Both the position numbers and the translations under genes were made by a program. The notes beneath the pieces are model-generated. The model saw only the letters and a list, made by a program, of their open reading frames with translations, searched no databases and had not been told where the DNA came from. From an uncultured Hyphomicrobiales bacterium (GTDB lineage: Bacteria; Pseudomonadota; Alphaproteobacteria; Rhizobiales; Aestuariivirgaceae), in assembly GCA_903930095.1 (NCBI GenBank), contig CAIYXE010000656.1, positions 1-5,116 on the forward strand: DNA of 5,116 nucleotides, written 5' to 3'. Position 1 is the first letter of the stretch, and each line of letters opens with the position of its first letter. Shown one piece after another: positions 1 to 5,116 of the stretch.

Positions 1-272
1 AGGTCTGGGCCATGCTCATTGTCGGCGGTTCCGGTAACAACCGCGGCGCTGTGCTGGGTGCGGTCCTCGTCTGGGCGGTCTGGGCGGCCTCTGCCGCGCT
101 GATCTCCGCCATCGTGCCGCCCGAAGCGCAGGCGCGCGCCGCTGCCCTCCAGATCGTCCTCATCGGTGTCGCCATCTGCGTCATGCTGCTGCTGCGCCCT
201 CGGGGCATATTGGGCGAGCTCGGCACCGTGTCGCGCCACATCGAAACCAGGAAAAAGCGAGAACCTTCATGA
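1..272 (+). CDS. livM: Branched-chain amino acid ABC transporter permease (LivM-type), C-terminal end
   Basis: This is the last part of an inner-membrane permease of the LivHMGF (HAAT) ABC family, which imports branched-chain amino acids or related amides delivered by a periplasmic binding protein. The gene enters from outside the window; the reading frame is open from base 3 (…VWAM). The visible stretch has the family's C-terminal hallmark VWAMLIVGGSGNNRGAVLGA, then a hydrophobic helix, a short polar loop (PPEAQARAA), a last helix (LQIVLIGVAICVMLLL) and the usual exit motif RPRGILGE. The C-terminus therefore looks complete. It ends in TGA, whose first bases overlap the ATG of the next gene (ATGA), so the two are co-transcribed and probably translationally coupled. 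Family assignment is firm. LivM rather than LivH is inferred from the RPRGILGE ending. The substrate cannot be read from this fragment. Confidence 0.88.
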   Translation, partial: VWAMLIVGGSGNNRGAVLGAVLVWAVWAASAALISAIVPPEAQARAAALQIVLIGVAICVMLLLRPRGILGELGTVSRHIETRKKREPS

Positions 273-1102
273 ACCAGCCACCGCGCACCGAGCTCGCCGA
301 CGGCCTCGAGATCAGCCGCCTCGTCTGCGGCCTCTGGCAAGTGGCCGACATGGAGAAGGACGGCATAACCCTGGACCCCGACCTGGCAGCAAACCACCTG
401 GAAGCCTATGCGGCGGACGGCATCGACAGCTTCGACATGGCCGACCATTACGGCAGCGCGGAGATCATCACTGGCCGGCTGCTGAGGCGCCGCTTGGCCC
501 GCCGCCCCATTGCTTTCACCAAATGGTGCCCGGAGCCCGGCCCCATGACGCGCGACATCTCGCGGCGCGGCGTCTCCTCGATCGACCTCCCCCAGTTCCA
601 CTGGTGGAGCTTGGATCACCCGGCCTGGCTCGACGCGCTGCACGAGATGAAGGCGATGCAGCAAGAGGGACTGATCCGGGCCATTGGCGTCACCAATTTT
701 GATGCCGCGCACCTGGCCCTCGCATTGGCCGACGGCATTCCCATCGCCACCAACCAGGTTTCCTTCTCGATGGTGGACCGCCGCGCCGCGGGGGATCTTT
801 CAGCCTTGTGCCAGTCCTCGGGCGTCCGCCTGCTCGCCTATGGGACGTTGTGTGGCGGCTTCCTCTCAGAAAGGTGGCTGGGCAAGGCGGAGCCCCGAGA
901 AATCAGCGACTGGAGCAAGTCCAAGTACAAGCGCTTCATCGATGCCGGTGGCGGCTGGGAGAAATTCCAGGCGCTGCTCTCCTCCGCGCATGACATCGCC
1001 CGGAAACACGGCGTCTCGATCTCGAATGTGGCAACCCACTGGGTAGCAGAGCCTTCCTTGTCAACTTCCATTCACCGTCGCCCTGCCCGCGCTGCAACGT
1101 AG
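269..1102 (+). CDS. Aldo/keto reductase, apparently truncated and internally deleted (possible pseudogene)
   Basis: This 277-residue protein belongs to the aldo/keto reductase superfamily: (beta/alpha)8-barrel, NAD(P)H-dependent cytoplasmic carbonyl reductases. The likely catalytic tetrad is present as D56 and Y61 (SFDMADHYGSAE), K85 (FTKWCPEPGPMTR) and H111 (LPQFHWW). IGVTNF (139-144), NQVSFSMVDRR (162-171) and VSISNVATHWV (249-259) are further family blocks. Two things look wrong. Between MTRDI (93-97) and SRRGVSSIDL (98-107) the helix normally found there (pattern VERSLRRLGV) is about 10 residues short, as if deleted in frame. After THWVAEP the expected strand with I-V-G-A-R and the cofactor-binding C-terminal end is missing and replaced by the tail SLSTSIHRRPARAAT before TAG. 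Relatives are normally well over 300 residues long. The start is the ATG in the ATGA overlap with the upstream permease gene; there is no strong ribosome-binding site of its own. The family is certain; whether the protein is functional is doubtful. Confidence 0.82.
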   Translation: MNQPPRTELADGLEISRLVCGLWQVADMEKDGITLDPDLAANHLEAYAADGIDSFDMADHYGSAEIITGRLLRRRLARRPIAFTKWCPEPGPMTRDISRRGVSSIDLPQFHWWSLDHPAWLDALHEMKAMQQEGLIRAIGVTNFDAAHLALALADGIPIATNQVSFSMVDRRAAGDLSALCQSSGVRLLAYGTLCGGFLSERWLGKAEPREISDWSKSKYKRFIDAGGGWEKFQALLSSAHDIARKHGVSISNVATHWVAEPSLSTSIHRRPARAAT

Positions 1103-1117
1103 GCGATTCGTGCAAAT

Positions 1118-1189
1118 TCAATCGAGCTTGATGAATCTCATTATCGCGTCGGTGTCGTGCTTGTTGAACTTCTGCAGGTCTTCGCATAC
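1118..1189 (-). pseudogene. Possible remnant of a SnoaL/NTF2-like protein N-terminus
   Basis: Read on the minus strand, this stretch gives VCEDLQKFNKHDTDAIMRFI followed by KLD and a stop. The F-N-x-H-D-x-D-A-I-M-x-F pattern is typical of the first helix of SnoaL-like/NTF2-fold proteins, which are usually 120-150 residues. Here the frame closes right after that helix, and upstream it is open for only about 20 more codons. No start codon with a ribosome-binding site is evident. It lies downstream of dctM on the same strand, where an accessory gene of the TRAP operon could once have been. A competing reading exists on the plus strand: the frame of the truncated aldo/keto reductase continues past its TAG as ANSIELDESHY, vaguely like that family's C-terminal segment. 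Both cannot be true remnants. I favour the NTF2-like reading, with low confidence. Confidence 0.28.
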
Positions 1190-1249
1190 CCTGTTCCGAG
1201 GAAGCTGAGTGTCCGCACACAGGTCACGCGTGCATCCGAAGGATCGTCC

Positions 1250-1266
1250 ATGCGGCAAGGCCGCAT
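1250..1266. other. Small perfect hairpin between convergent genes
   Basis: The sequence ATGCGGC-AAG-GCCGCAT is a perfect 7-bp inverted repeat with a 3-nt loop. It lies between the plus-strand reductase and the end of the minus-strand dctM. This is a natural place for a bidirectional terminator, but neither side has a T-tract, so intrinsic termination is not supported. The rest of 1103-1366 shows no intact gene. Confidence 0.3.
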
Positions 1267-1366
1267 AACGTCAGACCCAGGTGCGCCAGATCCTCTCTCT
1301 GATCACAGCGAGTTCGCCGCTTGAAGCGCAGGGGCCATCCTTGGACGCATACTCACACCGTGAGAA

Positions 1367-2773
1367 TTATTTGATCAGCCCGGTCTGCTGTGGCAGCCAC
1401 AGGGTGATAGTCGGCACGAAGGTGATCAGCAGCAAGGCCAGAACCAATGGCACCAGCCAAGGCAGAATTGCCATTGTGGTGCGCTCGACCGACAGCTTTG
1501 CAACCCGTGACAAGACGAAGAGCACCATGCCAAGCGGCGGATGGAGAAGACCGATCATCAGGTTAAGCGTCATGATGAGGCCGAAATGCACGGGATCCAC
1601 CCCGTATCTCGTCGCCACCGGAAGCAGGATCGGCACGAGGATGGTGATCGCCGCAATGGTGTCGAGGAAACAGCCGACCACCAGCATCAGGATGTTGACC
1701 AAGATCAGGAACACCCATTTGTTGTCGGTGAGCGCCAAGATGAAATTTGAGAAGACCGCCGCCGCTTGACTTACCGTCAGGAGCCAGGCGAAGATCGACG
1801 CAGCAGTAACGATGAACAGCACGGACGCCGTGGTTTCGATCGTGTCGAAGCTTGCTTTAGTGAGCGTTCTTGCCGTCATGATTCGATAGCGCACGAGGCC
1901 GAGGAACAGTGACCACATGACGGCGGCCATCGCGGCTTCGGTTGGCGTGAACCAGCCTATGGTCATGCCGCCGATGAGGATGACCGGGGTCATCAGCGCC
2001 ATCACCGCCGAGAAATCGAAGTACCAGTCTAGCGCCACCAGGGCAACGAGCGCGATTAGCACCGCTATATTGATCGAGAGTCCGGATGAGGTAAGCAAAT
2101 AGACAGCGGCGGGAAAGAGGGCGACGACCAGGATCTCGAGGCTCGCCTCGCCCAGTTTGGCAAGCGAAAACGGCGTATCGGAACCCCAGCCGTTCCTGTA
2201 GGCGAAAAAGGCGACGGCGATCATCATCATCGATGTCATCACAACGCCCGGCACAATCCCGGCCATAAACAGGGCGCCGATCGAGACATTGGCCATCATG
2301 CCATAAATGACGAAGGGCAGTGATGGAGGAAAGATCGGTCCGAGGGTTGAAGATGCGGCTGTTACGCCAACGGCCACCTCGATGGGGTAGCCATGATCCT
2401 TCATGGCCTTGATCTCGATCGTTCCGATGCCAGCGGCGTCCGCTAGCGCTGTTCCGGACATGCCGGAGAAAATGACCGAGCCAATGATATTGACCTGCGC
2501 CAGACCGCCTTTCATCCAGCCGACCAGCGACAGCGCGAAGGAATAGATGCGGCCGGTGACCCCGGCAATGTTCATCAGGTTGCCGGCAAGGATGAAGAAC
2601 GGCACAGCCAACAGTGGAAAGCTCTCGACTCCGGCGATCATGCGCTGGGCGGCGATGAGGTCAGGCGCAACATTATAGACGAGAAGGTAGGCAACCGACG
2701 CGACCGCCATGGAAACGGCAACCGGCACGCCAATCAGCATCAGGACAAGAAAACCGCCGACCAAGAGCAGCAC
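1367..2773 (-). CDS. dctM: TRAP transporter large permease subunit DctM
   Basis: This is the large, about 12-helix inner-membrane subunit of a tripartite ATP-independent periplasmic (TRAP) transporter, which forms the ion-coupled transport path for a substrate delivered by DctP. Hydrophobic segments run along the whole length. DctM/DedA-type motifs include PFFILAGNLMN (about 58-68), FSGMSGTALADAAGIG (102-117), GPIFPPS (145-151), FTPTEAA (275-281), FLDTIAAITILVPILLPV (369-386) and GLLHPPLGM (409-417). At 468 residues it is about 40 longer than the common 425-430. The excess is a hydrophobic stretch around residues 215-255, just before TPVILIGG. Start choice: a GTG at 2773 lies 7 nt after GGGAG (2785-2781) and 2 nt after the dctQ stop. 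A TTG two codons upstream (2779) would overlap that stop as TTGA but leaves only 1 nt after GGGAG. Homologues often begin MT-x-LLL, so TTG remains possible. It is the last gene of the dctPQM operon. The family is certain. Confidence 0.95.
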   Translation of the reverse strand: MLLLVGGFLVLMLIGVPVAVSMAVASVAYLLVYNVAPDLIAAQRMIAGVESFPLLAVPFFILAGNLMNIAGVTGRIYSFALSLVGWMKGGLAQVNIIGSVIFSGMSGTALADAAGIGTIEIKAMKDHGYPIEVAVGVTAASSTLGPIFPPSLPFVIYGMMANVSIGALFMAGIVPGVVMTSMMMIAVAFFAYRNGWGSDTPFSLAKLGEASLEILVVALFPAAVYLLTSSGLSINIAVLIALVALVALDWYFDFSAVMALMTPVILIGGMTIGWFTPTEAAMAAVMWSLFLGLVRYRIMTARTLTKASFDTIETTASVLFIVTAASIFAWLLTVSQAAAVFSNFILALTDNKWVFLILVNILMLVVGCFLDTIAAITILVPILLPVATRYGVDPVHFGLIMTLNLMIGLLHPPLGMVLFVLSRVAKLSVERTTMAILPWLVPLVLALLLITFVPTITLWLPQQTGLIK

Positions 2774-2775
2774 GG

Positions 2776-3351
2776 TCAAACTCCCGGAGTGTCGAATCTT
2801 TCAGGATGCTCGAGAACGGAATAGCCGCGCCGGTAATTCTGCACCAGGACCTGCAAAGAACGCAAAAGCATCAGCACGAAGGCGGCAAAGACGAGGTAGA
2901 AGAACCAATGGCGCGGCAGGTCGACCGTTGTCATGCGCTCATCCGCGACAATCGACACATAGCGCCACATGAGCCAGGATGCATAGACGAAGAAACCGAC
3001 TCGGACGATATCGACCGCGCGAGACAAATGTTTTCCGGCTGCGGGCGGCAAATAATGGTAGAGAACGTCGACATGGATGTGCCGCGACGTACGTATGCAC
3101 ATGGCGGCCCCCATGAAGACCACAACCACCAGAACGTTGATCGCAATTTCCTCGGTCCATGCCAGACTGTTGTTCAAGGCATAGCGCGTGAAGAATTGCA
3201 GAAAAACACAAGCAACTAACACCCAGAACAGAGCGAGCGTCAGCCAGTCTTCCCACCCATGGTGCGAGAGATTGACTGGGGATGCCTCATCGTCGAAAGC
3301 CTTCGCCAGTTCCTCTGCCGTCACCAAATCCTGGCGCTCCTGCGCGGTCAT
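2776..3351 (-). CDS. dctQ: TRAP transporter small permease subunit DctQ
   Basis: This 191-residue inner-membrane protein is the small four-helix subunit that partners with DctM in a TRAP transporter. Hydrophobic segments fall at about 36-54, 70-88, 113-132 and 148-168. Family features are FTRYALNNSLAWTEEIA (54-70), the classic aromatic-R-Y...W-x-E-E signature after helix 1, and RHIHVDVL (90-97) after helix 2. The first 30 or so residues are charged and probably cytoplasmic. ATG is preceded on the minus strand by a strong GGGGGAGGG (3365-3357) with a 5-nt spacer, so the start is well supported. The gene is 65 bp downstream of dctP, with a perfect hairpin in between, and its stop is 2 nt from the likely dctM start. 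Length and topology are normal for the family. Confidence 0.94.
   Translation of the reverse strand: MTAQERQDLVTAEELAKAFDDEASPVNLSHHGWEDWLTLALFWVLVACVFLQFFTRYALNNSLAWTEEIAINVLVVVVFMGAAMCIRTSRHIHVDVLYHYLPPAAGKHLSRAVDIVRVGFFVYASWLMWRYVSIVADERMTTVDLPRHWFFYLVFAAFVLMLLRSLQVLVQNYRRGYSVLEHPERFDTPGV
2781..2785 (-). promoter_or_regulatory. Ribosome-binding site that decides the dctM start
   Basis: On the minus strand GGGAG lies inside the end of dctQ. It is 7 nt before GTG (2773) but only 1 nt before TTG (2779), so GTG has the normal spacing. Being inside the dctQ coding end, it suggests dctM translation is coupled to dctQ. Confidence 0.5.
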
Positions 3352-3368
3352 TGATACCCTCCCCCGTC

Positions 3369-3408
3369 ATTCCGCCATCTCCGACGTCAGCGCGGGAGAT
3401 GGCGGAAT
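3369..3408 (-). promoter_or_regulatory. Perfect 14-bp intercistronic hairpin between dctP and dctQ
   Basis: The arms at 3369-3382 and 3395-3408 are exact reverse complements over 14 bp (ATTCCGCCATCTCC on the plus strand), with a 12-nt loop that itself contains the palindrome GACGTC. It occupies most of the 65-bp dctP-dctQ spacer and starts 8 nt after the dctP stop. In the direction of transcription no T-run follows; the dctQ ribosome-binding site does. It is therefore more likely an mRNA 3'-end stabiliser or partial attenuator that raises dctP over dctQM than a full terminator. Such intercistronic stem-loops are known for binding-protein transport operons. It could also be a copy of a dispersed palindromic repeat that moved into the spacer. 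Confidence 0.72.
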
Positions 3409-3416
3409 CTGAGACG

Positions 3417-4397
3417 TTATTGTATCGCCTTGATCGCTTCCCAGTCGGCCTTGTCGTAACCGAAATCCTCGAACTTCGTTTTCTCCAGCACGGCTTTCTC
3501 AAAGTCGGACTTGTCGACTTCGGTGACCGTCACGCCTTTGTCCTTGAACACCTGCACGAGTTCCTTCTCACGGGCGACGATTTTTTCGGTCGCTCGCGCC
3601 GCCGCCTCCTGCATGACCTCAGTGAAGATATTCTTGTCTTCATCCGAAAGACTGGCCCAGCGGGTCTTGGAGACGATGGTATTCAGGTGGTCGACGATGT
3701 GACCGGTGAGCACGATGTTCTTCTGAACCTCGAAAAACTTCTTGGCCTCGATCGTCGTCAACGGATTTTCCTGTGCTTCGACGGTCCCATTCTGTAGCGC
3801 GAGATAGACCTCAGCGAAGGCGATCGGCGTGGTGTTTGCCCCACATGCGCGCGGCATGGCCAGATAGGCTGGGACATCCGGTACGCGGATTTTCGATCCC
3901 TGCATATCGGCGCATCTGGCGATCGGCCGGTTCGACGTCGTGTGACGCGTGCCGTAGTAGGTGGTCGCTACAATTTGGTTTCCCGTCTTGTCGGCGTAAC
4001 CATTTGTAAGTTTCTTGTAAGTATCGCTCTTGGCATAATTCAGCAGGTGATCTGCATCCCGGAAGATGTACGGGAAGTAGGTCACCCCGATTGGCGCATA
4101 TTCCTTTGCAGCAAAGCTCGAGCCCGAGATGATGATGTCGACGGTCCCAAGCTTAAGCCCTTGATTGATGTCGGACTCCTTGCCGAGCTGCGAGGCGGGA
4201 AAGACCTCAACCTTGTAGCGGCCGCCGGTGCGTTTGGCGATCTCCTCGCCGGCCCATACCGATTCGGTATGGAAGGGTTCGGTGATCTCATAGACATGGG
4301 CCCACTTGAGAACCTCTTCAGCGTGCGCCGTTCCGGCCATCAAAAGGCAGGCTGCCGCTACCAATATCGAATTTCCGACCTGGCGTCGTGTTATCAT
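3417..4397 (-). CDS. dctP: TRAP transporter periplasmic substrate-binding protein DctP (SiaP-like)
   Basis: This 326-residue periplasmic binding protein captures the substrate and hands it to DctQM. Residues 1-26 form a Sec signal peptide: MITRRQ, a hydrophobic core, then TAHA with cleavage before EE. The mature part shows the DctP fold signatures FPASQLGKESDINQGLKLG (66-84), YYGTRHTTSNRP (147-158), KIRVPDVPAY (169-178), PIAFAEVYLALQNGTVEAQE (191-210) and NPL. R171 matches the near-universal Arg that pairs with the substrate carboxylate. R151, F194 and N211 line up, from memory, with the Arg127, Phe170 and Asn187 that line the pocket of Haemophilus SiaP. Several other pocket positions differ, so a carboxylate or sugar acid is likely but sialic acid is not established. 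ATG is preceded by GGGAGGAG (4408-4401), a strong ribosome-binding site. It is the first gene of dctPQM. No convincing promoter or operator stands out in the roughly 70 bp upstream. Confidence 0.95.
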   Translation of the reverse strand: MITRRQVGNSILVAAACLLMAGTAHAEEVLKWAHVYEITEPFHTESVWAGEEIAKRTGGRYKVEVFPASQLGKESDINQGLKLGTVDIIISGSSFAAKEYAPIGVTYFPYIFRDADHLLNYAKSDTYKKLTNGYADKTGNQIVATTYYGTRHTTSNRPIARCADMQGSKIRVPDVPAYLAMPRACGANTTPIAFAEVYLALQNGTVEAQENPLTTIEAKKFFEVQKNIVLTGHIVDHLNTIVSKTRWASLSDEDKNIFTEVMQEAAARATEKIVAREKELVQVFKDKGVTVTEVDKSDFEKAVLEKTKFEDFGYDKADWEAIKAIQ

Positions 4398-4444
4398 TTT
4401 CTCCTCCCTAGCTATGGTTGACGTCTACTCTGAATCGATCGTCA

Positions 4445-4705
4445 CTACTTTTGAAATAGTTTGGTCTGAGTTCCACCATCGCAGGCAGATGGGACAATGT
4501 TCATGCTGATAGGCGGCGAACTCTGCGGTACCCACACATACAAGCTCAAATGGCAAGCGAGGGCACGACCGATTTCACCTTCGGATATCTGCCCGCCAGG
4601 TTCCAGATCTCCACAGATGTGGCGTTCGCGCAATAACCGACAGAGCCGGGGCCCAACAGACTCACTCTGATCAATGGTCCAAACGATACGGGCGGCAAAT
4701 TTCAA
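4445..4705 (-). pseudogene. GntR-family regulator remnant, broken in the helix-turn-helix
   Basis: From about 4678 to 4556 on the minus strand the frame reads TIDQSESVGPRLCRLLRERH, then ICGDLEPGGQISEGEIGRAL. This is the N-terminal wing and first helices of a GntR/FadR-type transcription factor (usual pattern L-R-E-R-I-x-x-G-D-L-x-P-G-x-x-I-S-E-x-E-I-x-x-A-L). The recognition helix (S-R-x-P-V-R-E-A) and the entire ligand-binding domain, about 150-200 residues, are missing. After ALA the frame runs on as unrelated-looking sequence (CHLSLYVWVPQSSPP…) to a stop at 4445. A plausible original start is TTG at 4705, 4 nt after GGAGGA (4715-4710), giving LKFAARIVWTIDQ. Its position directly upstream of dctP, same strand, suggests it once regulated the TRAP operon. 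It cannot bind DNA normally as it stands. Family call good; exact ends uncertain. Confidence 0.7.
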
Positions 4706-4768
4706 CCGTTCCTCCAAGGATTGAAGCCAAGCTATATGTACTATCATGTTAGTCAACAGGCAAAGCCG

Positions 4769-4909
4769 TTATCTCTGTTGAGAGCCGGGAATCCCGGAGC
4801 GGTTCTCCGAAATAGCAACTCTCGTGAACAGCACGTCGAGCTTGGTGGTCAACGACAAGCGAGCGAAGACATTGTCAGCATAGCGCCTTCTGTGGAAGTC
4901 CGGATCCAT
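4769..4909 (-). other. Unrecognised 46-codon open frame
   Basis: A minus-strand frame starting at ATG (4909-4907) reads MDPDFHRRRYADNVFARLSL and then TTKLDVLFTRVAISENRSG to a TAA at 4769. I recognise no family. There is no convincing ribosome-binding site. It lies between the GntR remnant and the possible DUF418 scrap, so it may be a piece of another decayed gene or chance. It is noted because nothing else explains this stretch. Confidence 0.15.
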
Positions 4910-4960
4910 GGCTCTACTCCATCAGACAGGGTCGGATCCCGACGCACGGGGGCATCCCCC
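4785..4960. repeat. Three short perfect palindromes with 3-nt centres
   Basis: CCGGG-AAT-CCCGG (4785-4797), GTCGG-ATC-CCGAC (4931-4943) and GGGGG-CAT-CCCCC (4948-4960) are each 5-bp perfect inverted repeats around 3 nt. The last two are only 4 nt apart. They have no T-tracts and differ in sequence, so they are not one repeat family. They may be weak hairpins or chance at this base composition. Confidence 0.25.
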
Positions 4961-5104
4961 ATCGGCGATCCGCGGCAAAACCCATTCGAAGGGCCCAAGC
5001 GCGAACCGTGTTCGCCAGATCGAAAGGGCCAGGATCAGTCCTGCCCACAATCTCCGCCTCCTCCTAAACTGCCTGTCCCAAGCACAAACCATCTTGTTTT
5101 GCAC
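4922..5104 (-). pseudogene. Possible C-terminal scrap of a DUF418-type membrane protein
   Basis: The minus-strand frame contains a hydrophobic piece (LWAGLILALSIW) followed by RTRFALGPFEWVLPRIADGG. The R-F-x-x-G-P-x-E-W pattern after a last membrane helix is typical of the end of DUF418 family proteins (often 350-400 residues, multi-pass). Here only some 30-40 residues match. The usual segment between the helix and the R-F-x-x-G-P motif seems about 10 residues short, and the frame runs on to the edge of the window without an obvious full-length domain. The listed start is a GTG with a GGAG-like sequence upstream, probably irrelevant. It could be coincidence in GC-rich sequence. Confidence 0.3.
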
Positions 5105-5116
5105 TTCTCCTCGAAC

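Noticed and set aside
166..702. 178-codon plus-strand frame across livM and the reductase
   Set aside because: It is out of frame with two recognised genes and rich in Pro, Arg and His, as expected of a shifted reading of GC-rich coding DNA.
1352..1364. CTCAC…GTGAG inverted repeat just past the dctM stop, as a terminator
   Set aside because: The stem is only 5 bp, AT-mixed and has no T-run, so it is too weak for an intrinsic terminator.
1281..1769. 162-codon plus-strand frame opposite the end of dctM
   Set aside because: It overlaps dctM in antisense, has no recognisable domain and a basic, low-complexity-like composition. It is a GC-rich shadow frame.
3942..4421. 159-codon plus-strand frame opposite dctP
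   Set aside because: It is antisense to a certain gene with no family features of its own.
4431..4444. TGAATCGATCGTCA upstream of dctP as an operator
   Set aside because: Only the outer three bases on each side are symmetric, so it is not a convincing dimer-binding palindrome.
4412..4550. Minus-strand frame reading GTAEFAAYQHEHCPICLRWW, with a CxxC-like pair
   Set aside because: It is under 50 codons and has no start with a ribosome-binding site. The CPIC motif alone is too little to call a zinc-binding protein.

Overview
The window is GC-rich and looks like an alphaproteobacterial, probably rhizobial (Mesorhizobium/Rhizobium-type) accessory region. I infer this from codon use, the mix of solute transporters, and the style of the TRAP and branched-chain amino acid transport genes. 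Everything is judged from the sequence and remembered family motifs. No database search was possible.

Left part, plus strand (1-1102): the 3' end of a LivM-type branched-chain amino acid ABC permease overlaps, through ATGA, an aldo/keto reductase that keeps its D-Y-K-H catalytic residues. The reductase appears to lack about 10 residues before its catalytic His strand. It stops at 277 residues with an unrelated-looking tail, so it is probably decayed.

Middle (1103-1366): a spacer between convergent transcription units, with no intact gene. On the minus strand it holds a short open stretch resembling the N-terminal helix of SnoaL/NTF2-like proteins, and a small perfect hairpin.

Right-centre, minus strand (1367-4397): a complete three-gene TRAP transporter operon in the order dctP - dctQ - dctM. 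DctP is the periplasmic binding protein, with a signal peptide and a SiaP-like core. DctQ is the small membrane subunit and DctM the large one. dctQ and dctM are only 2 nt apart (or overlap by 4). dctP is separated from dctQ by 65 bp containing a perfect 14-bp inverted repeat, which probably lets dctP be expressed above dctQM. Together they would import an organic or sugar acid using an ion gradient. The sequence does not settle the substrate.

Right end (4398-5116): no intact gene. The minus strand holds the N-terminal wing of a GntR-family regulator, broken inside its helix-turn-helix, and a possible C-terminal scrap of a DUF418-type membrane protein. There are also several small palindromes and an unrecognised 46-codon frame.

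The main message is an apparently intact TRAP operon flanked by gene remnants, including what was probably its own regulator. I found no CRISPR array, tRNA, rRNA, complete insertion sequence or defence system, and I do not claim a new biological system here.
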